64,000 nucleotides of DNA from Akebia trifoliata (GCA_017979445.1 CM030713.1:25527163-25591162), one strand, 5' to 3'; shown: positions 21,440 through 32,388, counted from the stretch's first letter. The notes: generated by a model not told the origin, from the letters alone. Numbers and translations are program-made.

Positions 21440-24400
21440 AACCTTGTCTTCAAGGTTAGGAAAACAGTGCCTTAAGGTTTCAAGATCCTCCCAAGTCGCA
21501 TCTCCCTCATCGATTCCATTCCACTGCACTAAGACCTCAACACCGGCGGTGTTTCATTTCCTCTTCAGCCTTCGTTGAAGTATCTTCTTAGGTTCTGGTT
21601 CAAGAGATCCCTCGGGCGTAAGAATCGACAGAGTAGTGCAAGCTTGAATTCCTTCTCCTAGCTTTTTCTTGAGACATGAGATGTGAAATATGGGATAGAT
21701 CTTAGCTTGGGAAGGAAGATCTAGTTCGTAAGCTACTTGACCCACCTTGCGATTAACTCTAAAAGGTCCAAAGTACCTTGGTGTGATCTTCAAATTCCTT
21801 CGCATCGTTACGGTCATTTGCCTATAAGGCCATAACCTGAGGTATACAAGGTCTCCAATCTCGAGTTCTTGAGTGTTTCTTTTCTTATTAGTAAAATGTT
21901 TCATTTTTGCTTGTGTTTCTTGCAGGTTTTCCTTGATGAGCTTGGCTATAAACTTACGGCTTTGTAGCTCTTCATCCACAGCTTGAACTTTGGTAGCTCC
22001 TGACTCGTATGGTAGCATTCGAGGAGGGGATTGACCATAGACAACTTCAAAAGGAGATACCTTTGTTGATGTATGTACTGAGGTATTGTAAGAATACTCA
22101 GCTAACGGTAACCATTTAACCCAATCTTTTGGTCTGTAACTTGAGAAGCACTTGAGGTAACACTCAAACACTTTGTTCATAGCTTCTGTTTGACCATCCA
22201 TTTGAGGATGGTAAGCAGTACTGAATAGTAAGTCTGTTCCACTTAATCTAAACATTTTCCTCCAGAAATTGCTAGTGAACACATGATTTTGATCATTTAC
22301 TATGGTTAGTGGTAATCCATGTAATTTAAATACATTGTCGACGAACACTCTGGCCATTGTTAATGTTGCATAAGGATGAGTAATAGGCATAAAATGGGAA
22401 TACTTACTTAGCTTGTCCACCATAAAAAAGATTATTGTCTTGCTTCATGAAGGGGGTAATCCTTCAATAAAATCCATACTGATATCTTCCCCGTTCTTGG
22501 CAAGGATTGACAAAGGTTGAAGCAACCTCGATGGGAGGATGGCGTCAACTTTGCTTCTTTGACATACATCGTATTCTCTAATGTGTGTCCAAACATTATT
22601 CCTCGGGATAGGCCAGTAGAACGCCTTTTTGATTCTTGCCTATGTTTTTTGTACTCTAGTGTGGCCCCCCTAATGGATTGCTGTGGAATTGATGCAGGAT
22701 TTGTTGCTGGAAGGGTACCAATGACCCGAGATGTAGCCTACCTTTACAAAACCCGAGATGTAGCCTACCCTTATAAAAAAGTAACTCATTTCGGAGTTGG
22801 TAATGAGATTGGTCCAGGTCTCCATGATGGTAGTGGCTTATAAGTTGCTGCAACATGGGGTCTTGTTGGTAAAATTTCTTTAACTCCTGAATCCACTGTG
22901 TTTGAGCCATGCTAACTGCTTGGACTTGGATTGGGTGATATTTGGATGTCTAATTGGTTTCTGGTGTGGAGGATGACTTTTTGGTGGAGGTTTTAGTGTT
23001 TGAATTATTGCTTGTAGGAACTGTTTGGTTTGTTTTCTCTGGGTAGTGTACCTAGAGAGTGCATCTACCACAACATTATTTTTCCCACATTTGTACTCGA
23101 CTGTGAAGTCATAACCAAGAAGTTTAGAAACTCATTTCTGTTGTCTGTTGTGAGGGGGTTCCCACATTTTGTTCCAACAAGTATTTAAGTGCTTGCTGGT
23201 TAGGTTGTACCTTGAAGGACTGTCCCAATAGGTAGTGCTTCCATTTCCTCACTGCCATCACCAAGGCTAGTAGTTCATTCTCATAGGTGGAGAGATTTAG
23301 GTTCCTCCCTTTCAGAGCTTGATTGAAATAGGTTAAGGGCTGCCCTTTTTGCATCAGCACTACTCCCAATGCCTTTTTTGAAGCAACATACTCCACCACA
23401 AACATTTTAGTGAAATCAGGTAACCTAAGCACAGGGGGACTTACCATAGCCTCTTTTAATTCTTCAAATGTTGTTTGTGCCTTGTCATTCCAAGAAATTT
23501 TTTTTTCTGCTATTGCTCAATATCCTTTGACGAACTTCCTATAATACCTAGTGAGTCTTAAAAAACCTCTCAAAGCCTTGAGAATTTTAGGAGTTGGCCA
23601 CTCTTGCATAGCAACCAGCTTTTGGGGATCCGCCTTGATCCCTTCCTTGGAAATAAGATACCCAAAATACTCTACCTCCTTACTGCCAAACAAGCATTTA
23701 GACAACTTGGCAAAAAACTGTTCAGCCTTTAAAACCTCTAGAACTAGTGAGAGATGTTTTATTTGGTCCTGCATTGATTTGCTATATACTAAGATATCAT
23801 AAAAAAATACCAACACAAACTTTCTCAAATAAGGCCTAAACATTTCATTCATCACCCTTTGAAAAGTCAAGGGAGCATTAGTAAGCCCAAAATGCATTAC
23901 CAAAAACTCATAATGACCCTCATATGTGCGAAAGGCAATTTTAGGGATGTCATCACGATGCATTATGATCTAATGATATCCTGACCTTAAATCCAGCTTT
24001 GAAAAAATTGCAATGCCCCATAATTCATCAATATTAGGGATAAGGTACTTATCTTTGATGGTATCCTTATTGAGAGCACGATAGTCCACACACATCCTCC
24101 AACTTCCATTAGCCTTCCTTACTAGTAACATGGGTGAAAAATAGGGGCTTTAGCTACTCCGTATGTTGCCATTCTTGATCAAATCGGCCACTAGTTTCTC
24201 TATTTTCTCTTTTTGGTAATACAGATACCTGTAAGGTCTTATACATGTAGGTTTACAGCCCTCCTGAAATTTAATTTTATGATAAAAAATCTTGGGAGGT
24301 GGCAGCCCTTTTGGTTCAGCAAACACCCCTTTGAATCTGTCCAGAAGTTGTTGTATTGCTCTCGAAGTACTAAGAGTGAGACTTGCAGCATTTCATTCCA

Positions 24401-25980
24401 TAATTTGCAGCCATATTCCTTTTGCTGCTCCCTTCTTTAAGTCGCCAATGTCATCTTCCTCAATCCAATTTATTGCTGGTCTTTCGATTCCCTACAACTC
24501 TACAACCTTTTCATCACACTAGATCCGCATAATTAGATCAGAAAATTTTCATAAAATTGATCCCAATCATCTTAGCCAATCAACACCCAAAACTAAGTCA
24601 CAACCCCCAAGAGTCAACACATATAAATTAGCCTTACACGTGTAATCCTGCAGCTTCAAAGGAATTGTCTTAGAGTAACCGAGGCAAGGAAGAGTGGCAC
24701 CATTAGCCACCTAAACTGTTAAGTGGCTCTTATCCCTTGACAGATTGGCCTTCATTGCTATGTTTGGATCTATAAAACTATGAGTGCTTCCTGTGTCAAT
24801 CAAGACTAAGACTTGGTGGTGATTAAGTTCAGCAAACAATCTCATAGTTTTAGGGGCTAAAAATCCAATAATAGCATGCAGGGTGATTCCTAACAATGCA
24901 CCCACTTCCTTGTCATTAGTTTCTATCAAAGCCAAAGTACCTTCATCATTTTCTAGTTCCTCTACCTCTCCCTCCATTCCTTCTAAAGGCAAATCTTGGG
25001 TTTGGTACATTTATGTCCGAGATGGTACTTCTCATCACAAAACCAACATAAACCTTTTTACTTCTTTTCTTGCATTTGGGTAAGAGAGAGTCTTTTGATG
25101 GGAAAACTAGTTTTTCTGGGGTTATTAAAGTTTTGAGGTATTGGGTTGGGTTTATTTTGAGGTGCTGGAAGTTTCAAAATAAGGGATAGTACAGGCAATC
25201 TAGGCTGGTTGTTTAGGTTGGTGTTTTGGTAGTTTTGGAACTTGTTTGAATTTGACCTTACACGCCTAAGCACTTCTTCTTCATGTAACCTAGCCAAATT
25301 GAAGGTTGTTGAGAGTGTAGATGGCTTAAAGATGGTGACAGTGATCTTCAAATCATCCCTAAGGCCATTGAGAAATGTATTAATTCGAAACTCTTCAGAT
25401 AATCCAGTTATTTAATTAAATAACATTTCAAATTGTGTCTGATATGCTTCTATAGTCCTATTTTGCCTTAATTTAGTAAATTCCCCTACAGGATCCTCAT
25501 AGGCTGAGGGTCTAAATCTCACTTCTAAAGCTGTAATAAAATTATCCCAAGATTGGACTGGGCTGGACTCCTTTAACCAACTATACCATGATAGGGCCTT
25601 TCCTTCTATATGAAAAAAAAACTATTTGAAGCCTTTGGTCATCGGGTGTTTTGAATACTCAAAAAATTGTTGTGCCTTTTAAATCCATTCATCTGGATAG
25701 TACCATCAAATTTAGGAAAATCCAACCTTAAAGACCTAGCTTGAATTTCCCCATTTCCCTCAAATAAAAGATTGCTACTAACCTTAGAGTTGGAAAAACC
25801 TTTACTAGAAATGTGATGTACTGTTAAAGCCTCATAGCTAGATGCCAGATTATTGATTTGTTTAAGTACTACGGTTAACATCTCCTTCTGTCGTTCCTGT
25901 TCTTTATGCAGGTGGGTGTTCTCTCATTTCAATACTGCCAAAGCTTCAGTCTTCTGTGCATGCTTAGTACCCTCAACCAT
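21440..25980 (-). pseudogene. Gypsy gag-pol polyprotein remnant
   Basis: The gag ATG is at 25980 and meets a stop within about 20 codons. A gag piece follows at 25639-25881, and a pre-nucleocapsid piece at 25058-25351. Protease at 24711-25010 retains LIDTGSTHSFID. RT at 23517-24250 has GLTNAPLTFQRVMN, but the FFDDILVYS motif reads FFYDILVYS, losing one catalytic Asp. RNase H (23124-23447) has VAS where DAS is expected, and the later TDH site reads PNQ. The integrase zinc region (22656-22910) carries a 27-bp tandem duplication. The integrase core is at 21554-22423 (YHPQMDGQTEAMN; IVNDQNHVFTS in place of SDRD), followed out of frame by a chromodomain near 21450-21560. It cannot encode working enzymes. 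Confidence 0.9.
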
Positions 25981-25995
25981 TATTGTAAAACCAAG

Positions 25996-26007
25996 GCTCT
26001 GATACCA
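25996..26007 (-). other. Primer-binding site, initiator Met tRNA
   Basis: Minus strand TGGTATCAGAGC, two bases inside the 5' LTR, is the complement of the 3' end of plant initiator tRNA-Met. It confirms element polarity and LTR boundary. Confidence 0.9.
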
Positions 26008-26009
26008 AT

Positions 26010-26420
26010 TGTTATTTTCAATAACTCTGTGTAATAGATATAGATGGATGTTTGTGGTAATTCGAGGTTACCAGGCCTCTACTATGATTCTATAATTGAA
26101 TATTAACTTCCATGCCTTTCATTGAATAACTGCAAACATAAATAGGCCAGGGAACCACTGACCATTACACAACATGGGCATAGCCCATTAACTAGGAAGT
26201 TAAATATCTGACTTAAGAGACTATTAACTAGGAAGTTAAATAACTGACCCAACAGACTCATACAATTGCAGAAACAAACTACCAAACAAAAGGGACCACG
26301 TGACCCATTACATACGACCCAGTCAAATAAAGGACTCAAATATTTAAATCAAAACGACATGGTTTGAAACAACTGGAAAATGCATCGAATAATATGGACT
26401 TCGAACCCTAGCTTATAACA
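26010..26420 (-). repeat. 5' LTR of the gypsy element
   Basis: Minus strand TGTTATAAGC...TAACA, with intact TG...CA ends and TCAAC directly outside. Confidence 0.93.
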
Positions 26421-26425
26421 TCAAC

Positions 26426-27519
26426 GGTGGCGACATCTCTTTGATCTTTGAAACCATCAACAGAACTCTCAAGGTATTTTTGGTACTCTTTTTTTCCCTC
26501 TTCTTTTTGGTTCTGATCATGTTTATAGTTCTGATCATCTTTGATTTGTAATCGATTAGATTTTGGACCATTTTGATGTTGTTTCAGATTTATCAAACAA
26601 AAAAAAATGTTATTTTTCTGATCAAAATTATGAATTTTGTTCGAATTTTTCTTTGTTTGTTTGGGATTTTTGTTGCAGTAGTGGAAGTTTGAGTTTGCTA
26701 GATAATTAAATAAAAAAAGCACTGTTTTATTCAATCTTGTATTGGAAGAGCATGTTTTCGAAATAGACACTTGCACAGAATTGAAGTTGTAACTCCCCAT
26801 TTTGTTGTTCAATTATAACCAACCAAATATCTACAACTTTCAAATATAATTTTGGGTGATTTTTAATATTTTTATCTATCTGTTTAGTAGCTAAAATACC
26901 TCATACTTGAATTCTAGGTATATAGAAGAACCTCGAAATTAAATTTTGTGAGTAATGCTGGAGTTATATATAAGACTCGTGAGATCGAAGTTGTCCTTTC
27001 AATTCTATTATATATATATAAATTATAGTATAAAGGGTTGTATATATATATACATTAGATATGCACTACAATAGAAATCTTCAGGGTATGAGTGTCGACT
27101 TTGCTCTAACATCATGAAGAGATGAATTATATGGTGTTTTATATCTACTTTGTTTGTTATAAATCTATGGGTGATTTATAAAATCTTGAAGGCTTTTTTG
27201 TTTTTTGCAATTATAATTTATATTTGACTGTGGATCACTCAGATACAGAGTTAACAACAAATATGAACAATATGTCTTACAAGGCTTTTTTATTTGTTAT
27301 TTTACATATTTGTTTATTTTCATTTCAAGATGTCTTCTAAAACAACAGATATAAACAAGGACAAACAAGTTTCAAAACAAAATGACAAGGGTAAAGCAAT
27401 TTTTAGTGAAGTTCACTAGTTAGAATTGCCTTGTTAGAGAAGTTGAAACTTGAATAATTATCATTGAGTCCTAATGGTTTAAAACATGTTGATGTACGTA
27501 TTATATGTTTATATATATA
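26426..27519. other. Spacer between gypsy element and TA-array MITEs
   Basis: It begins with the continuation of the CT/GA repeat and a possible donor (GTATTT at 26476), then AT-rich intron-like sequence. At 27330-27419 a lysine-rich 29-codon frame (MSSKTTDINKDKQVSKQ) ends in a stop. The arrangement of leader, intron and start codon looks like the 5' end of a transposon gene that is now broken, but I cannot assign a family. Confidence 0.35.
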
Positions 27520-29475
27520 GGGTCACGTTCACCACCCTACGCTTTACCAAACGTGTTTTGTCCTACATGGGTTAGAAGTTTTGGAATGGGTTGATTTTTG
27601 GTGAGGATGATCTCTATGGTGAGGAGATCATCCTCACCAAAAATCAGCCCATTCCAAAACTTCTAACCCATGTAGGACAAAACACGTTTGGTAAAGCGTA
27701 GGGTAAAGTGTTGTAGACACCCCATTTTTGCATCCGCCTGATTAATCAACTCGTCAACCCGATCGCAAGGATTCCCAATGATGGATGTGTATTCCGTTGC
27801 TTTATTTTGTTACCAGATGTGTTTCAGAAATCCGGATGAGGTATCTCGAACTGACAAAACCTTAGAAATCACGCTACGCTAGGAAAACACAACCCCAGAA
27901 ACATAGAAATCATCATCTTGTAGACCAAAAAGAAGCTTCACGATAAAAATCACTAAAAATTGATCAAATTACCAAAATACCCCTGACATCAAAACAACCC
28001 TAGAGCCTACGTTACGCTTAGGAAAACTCTCTCGAACACATAAAATAACAAATCGAAATCAAATAGATTATTTCACCAATTTTAACAGAATTTGACAAAA
28101 TTACGAAAATGCCCCTCATAAAGTTCACAATCATTTCACATAAAAATTTTCATAAAGGATACAAACCAACATTTCCATTGAATTCCTTATGAAAAACTGA
28201 TTCTAAAACATCCTAGAATATAAAAAATTGACTTAAAACGTGAAAAGTCCTCTTCGGGGGCAAAACGATAATTTCACAATTTTCATAATTAAAAAATTCG
28301 AAATTAATAAATAAAACATTAAATAATTAAATTTAAACATTAATGAAATTAATTTAAAATTTTGAACCTAAAAAATCGATTAATCGGACTCTCAGGCAAA
28401 ATTGTTGAGGGTTCGTGGGATATTTCTTTAAGGACCCCTCCATTTGGGGGTCCAAAGAATTAAAGAAAGAATAGAGGGGGGTTCTCCAAAAATTAAAAGT
28501 AAATCAAGCAAGACTGAAGTCAAGGTATTAAAGTCAATCAAGTGAGACTGAAGTCAAAATTAAAGTCAATTAAGCAAGACTGAAGTCAAAATATTAAAAG
28601 TCAATCAATTAAGACTAAAGTCAAAACATTAAAAGTCAATCAAATAAGACCAAAAGTCATAATAGAATTATAATTGATTAATAACTCTATCTAATAGAGT
28701 TCTAACTTAAAAATAATTCTACCTAAAACAATTCTAATTAAAACATAATTCTACCTAAAACAAGTCAAACTAAAACACAACTCTAATTAAAAGATCTCTA
28801 ATTAAACACTAACTCTATCCAAATCAACCCCTAAAAACATCTATAAATAAAGGTGCTCACACCCTATTTTCGGATAAAATTATAAACCCTAAGAGAAGTA
28901 GGTCTAAAAGCTCCCATAACCCCCCATAAACCCTAGTTTTAGAGCCCCAACTCCTTACCTAACATCCCTCCTTCAATTTTAGTCTAGAAAACACCCAAAA
29001 GCCTTCTAAAAACACCCCCAAATCCGCAACAAACTTGAAGAGTTCAGATTCAAAAATAAGGAGATACCTTGCCTCGGAGATCCGAAGTCAAATTCGAAAA
29101 CAGAACGAAGCAAGGGAGCACGGTACAAGGAGCTCTTTTTGTCAGATCTGAGGGAACCAAGTCCTTGCCATCGGAAAGGTAAATTTTTATTTTTATTTAT
29201 TTTTTATCTAGGTTTTAGCAATGTAATTTACTTGGGAATTTAGTAGAGACCGGCTTTGGCCGGGCGGGGTTGGTGCCTAACACCTTCCAACCCAGTAACT
29301 TGATCCCCGAATTCAGATTTTTTATGGTAGATTAGTTCTTTTTATCCATGTTAGAGTCAGTTTGGTTCCTAGACCACAATAACTAGGTGGCGACTCCCAA
29401 ACCTCAAGGGTCAAAAGCGGATCCGCGCACCCCGCGGATCGAGGGCGCTTTCAAGTGTAGGGTGTTAAACATTTC

Positions 29476-29477
<2 letters not shown>
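27520..29477 (+). mobile_element. Double-hairpin MITE copy A (single-hairpin form), split by a solo LTR
   Basis: The left end GGGTCACGTTCACCACCC follows (TA)n, and the right end GGGTGTTAAACATTTCCC (to 29477) precedes (TA)n. Between 27535 and 27703 the sequence is an almost perfect palindrome with arms of about 80 bases (GTTAGAAGTTTTGGAATGGG then TGATTTTTGGTGAGGATGATC). A solo LTR sits inside its right end, at 27712-29453. This copy has one hairpin instead of the two in B, C and G. Confidence 0.8.
27712..29453 (+). mobile_element. Solo LTR, 1.74 kb, with AGTGT target duplication
   Basis: It begins TGTAGACACCCCATTTTTGC and ends GAGGGCGCTTTCA (TG...CA). It is flanked by AGTGT on both sides (27707-27711 and 29454-29458). 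No internal retrotransposon sequence remains, so it arose by LTR recombination. The TGTAGACACCC start and the GCCTAACACCTTCCAACCC block resemble the other large LTRs of the window and Ty3/gypsy Tat-type LTRs. It contains AAGTCAAxxTATTAAAGTCAATCA direct repeats at 28500-28660. Confidence 0.88.

Positions 29478-29511
<34 letters not shown>
29478..29511. repeat. (TA)n microsatellite between MITE copies A and B
   Basis: Uninterrupted TA dinucleotides, 17 units. Confidence 0.97.
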
Positions 29512-29513
<2 letters not shown>

Positions 29514-29887
29514 GTCCCGTTCGGCACCCAACCATTTACCCAACAATTTGCTCAACATGTTTTGTCCTAATGGGTTAGAAGTTTTGAATAGGCTGATTTT
29601 TGGTAAGGATGATCTCTGTGGTGAGGAGATGATCATCACCAAAAATTAGCTTATTCCTAAACTTCTAACCCCATCACAAATGGTTAACAAAAAATGGACG
29701 GTCCACGATTTTTCAAATTGTAAACATGGGGTTAGAAGTTTTAGAATTGACTGATTTTTGATGAGGATGATTTTCTAACCGTAGAGATCATCCTCACAAA
29801 AAATCAGCTCATTCCAAAACTTCTTACCCATGTAGGACAAAACATGTTGGGCAAATTGTTGGGTAAATGGTTGGGTGCTGAACATTT

Positions 29888-29890
<3 letters not shown>
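29512..29890 (+). mobile_element. Double-hairpin MITE copy B, 379 bp
   Basis: Termini GGGTCCCGTTCGGCACCC and GGGTGCTGAACATTTCCC. Inside lie two successive hairpins built from GGTTAGAAGTTTT...GATGATCTC and its complement, separated by a spacer with AAAAAATGGACGGTCCACGA. Both flanks are pure TA repeat, which hides the target duplication. Confidence 0.85.

Positions 29891-29960
<70 letters not shown>
29891..29960. repeat. (TA)n microsatellite between MITE copies B and C
   Basis: Seventy bases of uninterrupted TA. Confidence 0.97.
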
Positions 29961-29963
<3 letters not shown>

Positions 29964-30338
29964 AAATGTTCAGCACCCTAAGTTTTACCGCACACTTTAA
30001 CAAACGTTTTTTGTCCTACATGGGTTAGAAGTTTTGGAATGAGCTGATTTTTGGTGAGGATGGTCTCTATGATTAGAAGATCATCCTCCCCAAAAATCAG
30101 CCCATTCCGAAATGTTTAGCCCCATGTTTACATGTTGAAAAATCGTGGACCGTCCATTTTTTGTAAATCAATTTTGATGGGGTTAGAAGTTTTGGAATGA
30201 GCTGATTTTTGGTGAGGATGATCTCCTCACCATAGAGATCATCCTCACCAAAAATCAGCTCATTCCGAAACTTCTAACCCATGTAAGACAAAACGCATTT
30301 GTTAAGTGTGTGGTAAAACTTAGGGTGCCGAACGGGAC

Positions 30339-30340
<2 letters not shown>
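29961..30340 (-). mobile_element. Double-hairpin MITE copy C, 380 bp, inverted relative to B
   Basis: Starts GGGAAATGTTCAGCACCC and ends GGGTGCCGAACGGGACCC, exactly the reverse order of the termini of copy B. It has the same two hairpins and the spacer TCGTGGACCGTCCATTTTTT. B, the TA tract and C together form a palindrome of roughly 830 bases. Confidence 0.85.

Positions 30341-30402
<62 letters not shown>
30341..30402. repeat. (TA)n microsatellite after MITE copy C
   Basis: TA repeat with one imperfection near 30375. Confidence 0.95.
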
Positions 30403-30407
<5 letters not shown>

Positions 30408-30465
30408 TAGGGTATTCTGATCATTTTTGGTGCATTATCAATATTAAGAGTAATCTGAATCCCTC

Positions 30466-30494
30466 CCCCCCCCCCCCCTCTCTCTCTCTCTCTT
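30466..30494 (+). repeat. Poly-C then (TC)n tract
   Basis: A run of more than ten C followed by about eight TC units, directly abutting hairpin copy H3. Confidence 0.9.
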
Positions 30495-30657
30495 TGACAT
30501 ACTCCCCCATACTCTCCTGCGTGGCATGTTCATAGAAGCATAGATTTCCTCAAGATACACAATTGCATATTCCCATAAATATGTGTAGTTGCGTATCCCG
30601 AGAAAATCTATGGTTCTATGCACATGCCACGTCAGGAGAGTAGAGGGGAGTATGTCA
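30495..30657. repeat. Hairpin repeat (ACGT-arm family), copy H3
   Basis: TGACATACTCCCCCATACTCTCCTG at the left pairs with CAGGAGAGTAGAGGGGAGTATGTCA at the right. Inner words GCGTGGCATG/CATGCCACGTC and AGATTTCCTC/GAGAAAATCT also pair. The apex has paired GATACACA and TGCGTATC. Confidence 0.82.
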
Positions 30658-30669
30658 CAGGGAGAGTAA

Positions 30670-31883
30670 GGCAGTGTTTATTTGCGTTATTTTTCAACGC
30701 CTATTGCTAAAAAAAATTAAATTCAGCACTTTTTGTCAAAATAGCGCGTTTGTTTACTTTATATTTTTAGCGCTTATTGTTGAAAATAAGTGAATAAAAT
30801 TCAACACTATTTTGATGCTGAAAAAAAGTGTTGAAGCAGTAAGCACTTTGCTTTTTTTGATACCGACAAGTATGCCCTTCATTTTTTTGAGCATGGACAA
30901 GTATGCCCTTATTCTTAAAAGGATATTACCTCTTATATCCCATGGATAAGTATATAAGCACCCCACAAATTAATAAATCCACACCATGGCTAAATTATTT
31001 TGTCTTATATGGGTTAAAAGTTTTGGAATGAGTTGATTTTTGGTGAGGATGATCTCCTCATTAATATATAAGCACTCCACAAATTAATAAATCCACACCA
31101 TAGCTAAATTATTTTGTCTTATATGGGTTAAAAGTTTTGGAATAAATTGATTTTTGATAATAATGATCTCTACAATAAGGAGATCATCCTCACCAAAAAT
31201 CAGCACATCCTGAAACTTCTAACCCTATCAAAATAAGTTCAAGAACCGTAAATCGTCCCTTTAAAAAAAAAAAAACTATTTTTGACGAGTTAGAAATTTC
31301 AAAATGGACTGATTTTTGGTGAGGATGATCTCTAGACCATATAGACTATCCTCACTAAAAATTTGCTCATTCCAAAAACTTTAACCCATATAAAACAAAA
31401 AAAATTGGCTATGGTGTGGGTTGCCCTTATTAATTCATATAGTGCTTTTATAATTACACATCCTTCATTTCGATAGAAAATTCTTCATCCAAAATTAAGT
31501 TATTTTAATGTTGATTTCAAATTTTGGTGACTTGTATGACATTATTATTTTTAATTTGAAATTTGTGGGCTTTTATAAATAGAAATTATTATTTATAAAT
31601 TGAAGATTGGAGTATTATATTATTTAAAAATAAATTGTATTTTAATTTTATAAGAAATAATATATTTTATTGTGATTGATAAGAAACATGCATTTGAAAC
31701 ATGCAAACAATGTATAATATGATTGTAAGGGTAACAAAGACAATTTACCAGTTTCAGCAATGTGTAAAAAATATGATTCAGCATTTAAACAAATAACTTT
31801 TTCAGCACTTAAATTCAGCGCTTATAAGTTTCAGTGCTTAATGCTATTCAACACTTATTTTTTTCAGTTTAACAAACAACACC
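30670..31883. mobile_element. Candidate PIF/Harbinger-type element, 1.2 kb, with nested MITE copy F
   Basis: It starts GGCAGTGTTTATTTG and ends AACAAACAACACC, imperfect terminal repeats, with TAA on each side (667-669 and 31884-31886). Both ends contain related words (TTCAGCACTTT, AGCGCTTAT) in inverted order. No transposase frame is present. Copy F of the double-hairpin MITE lies inside. Confidence 0.5.
30952..31411. mobile_element. Double-hairpin MITE copy F with partly duplicated left end
   Basis: It has the TGATTTTTGGTGAGGATGATC module in four inverted occurrences and ends near ACCCATATAAAACAAAAA. The left 113 bases (TATATAAGCAC...GATTTTTGAT) are present twice in tandem, starting at 30952 and 31065. 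Confidence 0.7.
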
Positions 31884-31949
31884 TAAGTAAATGATTATTC
31901 TTAAAAACTAATGGAAAATCCGTAAGAGCCATGGTAAACTAATTGAAAA

Positions 31950-32152
31950 AAGAATAATGATTTTCTAACTAGAAAGTCTTCACTCACCTCACATGGCATG
32001 AACATGGAACCATAGATCCATTTCCTCGGGATACCCAAGTGCACAACTTTTATGGGGATTTGTAGTTGTGTATCACGAGGAAACAAATATATGGTTCCCT
32101 GTCCATGCCACGTCAATCGAGTATACTATCTAGTTAGAATGTCAGCATTCTT
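31950..32152. repeat. Hairpin repeat (ACGT-arm family), copy H4
   Basis: AAGAATAATGATTTTCTAACTAG pairs with CTAGTTAGAATGTCAGCATTCTT. Inner arms CACATGGCATGAACATGGAACC and GGTTCCCTGTCCATGCCACGTCA pair. The apical region has CCTCGGGATACCC against ATCACGAGG. Confidence 0.82.
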
Positions 32153-32161
32153 AAAAAAAAA

Positions 32162-32374
32162 GAATCATGATAATCTAACTACCCCACGTGGCAAACTCAA
32201 TATACTACCTTGACGTGACAAGTTCAAACCGTAGATCTGCGCTCCTCGGGATACATGGTTCCACTTCCCCATAAAAACATGTATCTCGAGGAGCACATGT
32301 CTACGATTCTTGAATTTGTCACGTCAGGTAGTCAATTGAGTTTGCCACGTGGGGTAGTCAGATTATCACGACTC
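32162..32374. repeat. Hairpin repeat (ACGT-arm family), copy H5, with two G-boxes
   Basis: Nearly perfect arms of about 75 bases: GATAATCTAACTACCCCACG against CGTGGGGTAGTCAGATTATC. It carries CACGTG at 32185-32190 and 32346-32351, plus TGACGTGACA and TGTCACGTCA. Another half-copy core (TTTTCTCGAGATACACATG) lies at 32993-33056. Confidence 0.88.
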
Positions 32375-32388
32375 AAAAAAAAAAAAAA

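Larger units (their letters stand above)
21011..26420 (-). mobile_element. Complete Ty3/gypsy chromovirus, 5.4 kb, inactive
   Basis: Two 411-bp LTRs (26010-26420 as 5' LTR, 21011-21421 as 3' LTR) are bounded by TCAAC target duplications (21006-21010 and 26421-26425). The primer site matches initiator Met tRNA (25996-26007), and a purine tract lies beside the 3' LTR. Domain order gag-protease-RT-RNase H-integrase-chromodomain is the Ty3/gypsy chromovirus order; small size and short LTRs suggest a Reina-like lineage, which is inference. My hand alignment of the LTRs counts about 33 mismatches in 411, nearly all transitions, so the insertion is several million years old at usual plant rates. All coding regions are disrupted. 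Confidence 0.95.

Noticed and set aside
21011..26420. Endogenous pararetrovirus or envelope-bearing virus
   Set aside because: Gag-pol order with integrase, LTRs, tRNA-Met primer site and a chromodomain identify a Ty3/gypsy chromovirus. There is no movement or coat protein and no envelope frame.
27330..27419. Lys-rich 29-codon frame as a small gene
   Set aside because: Too short and stopped early; possibly the 5' end of a broken transposon gene, kept only as a note.
29387..29642. Tyr-Ile repeat frames
   Set aside because: Translation of (TA)n microsatellite and MITE sequence.
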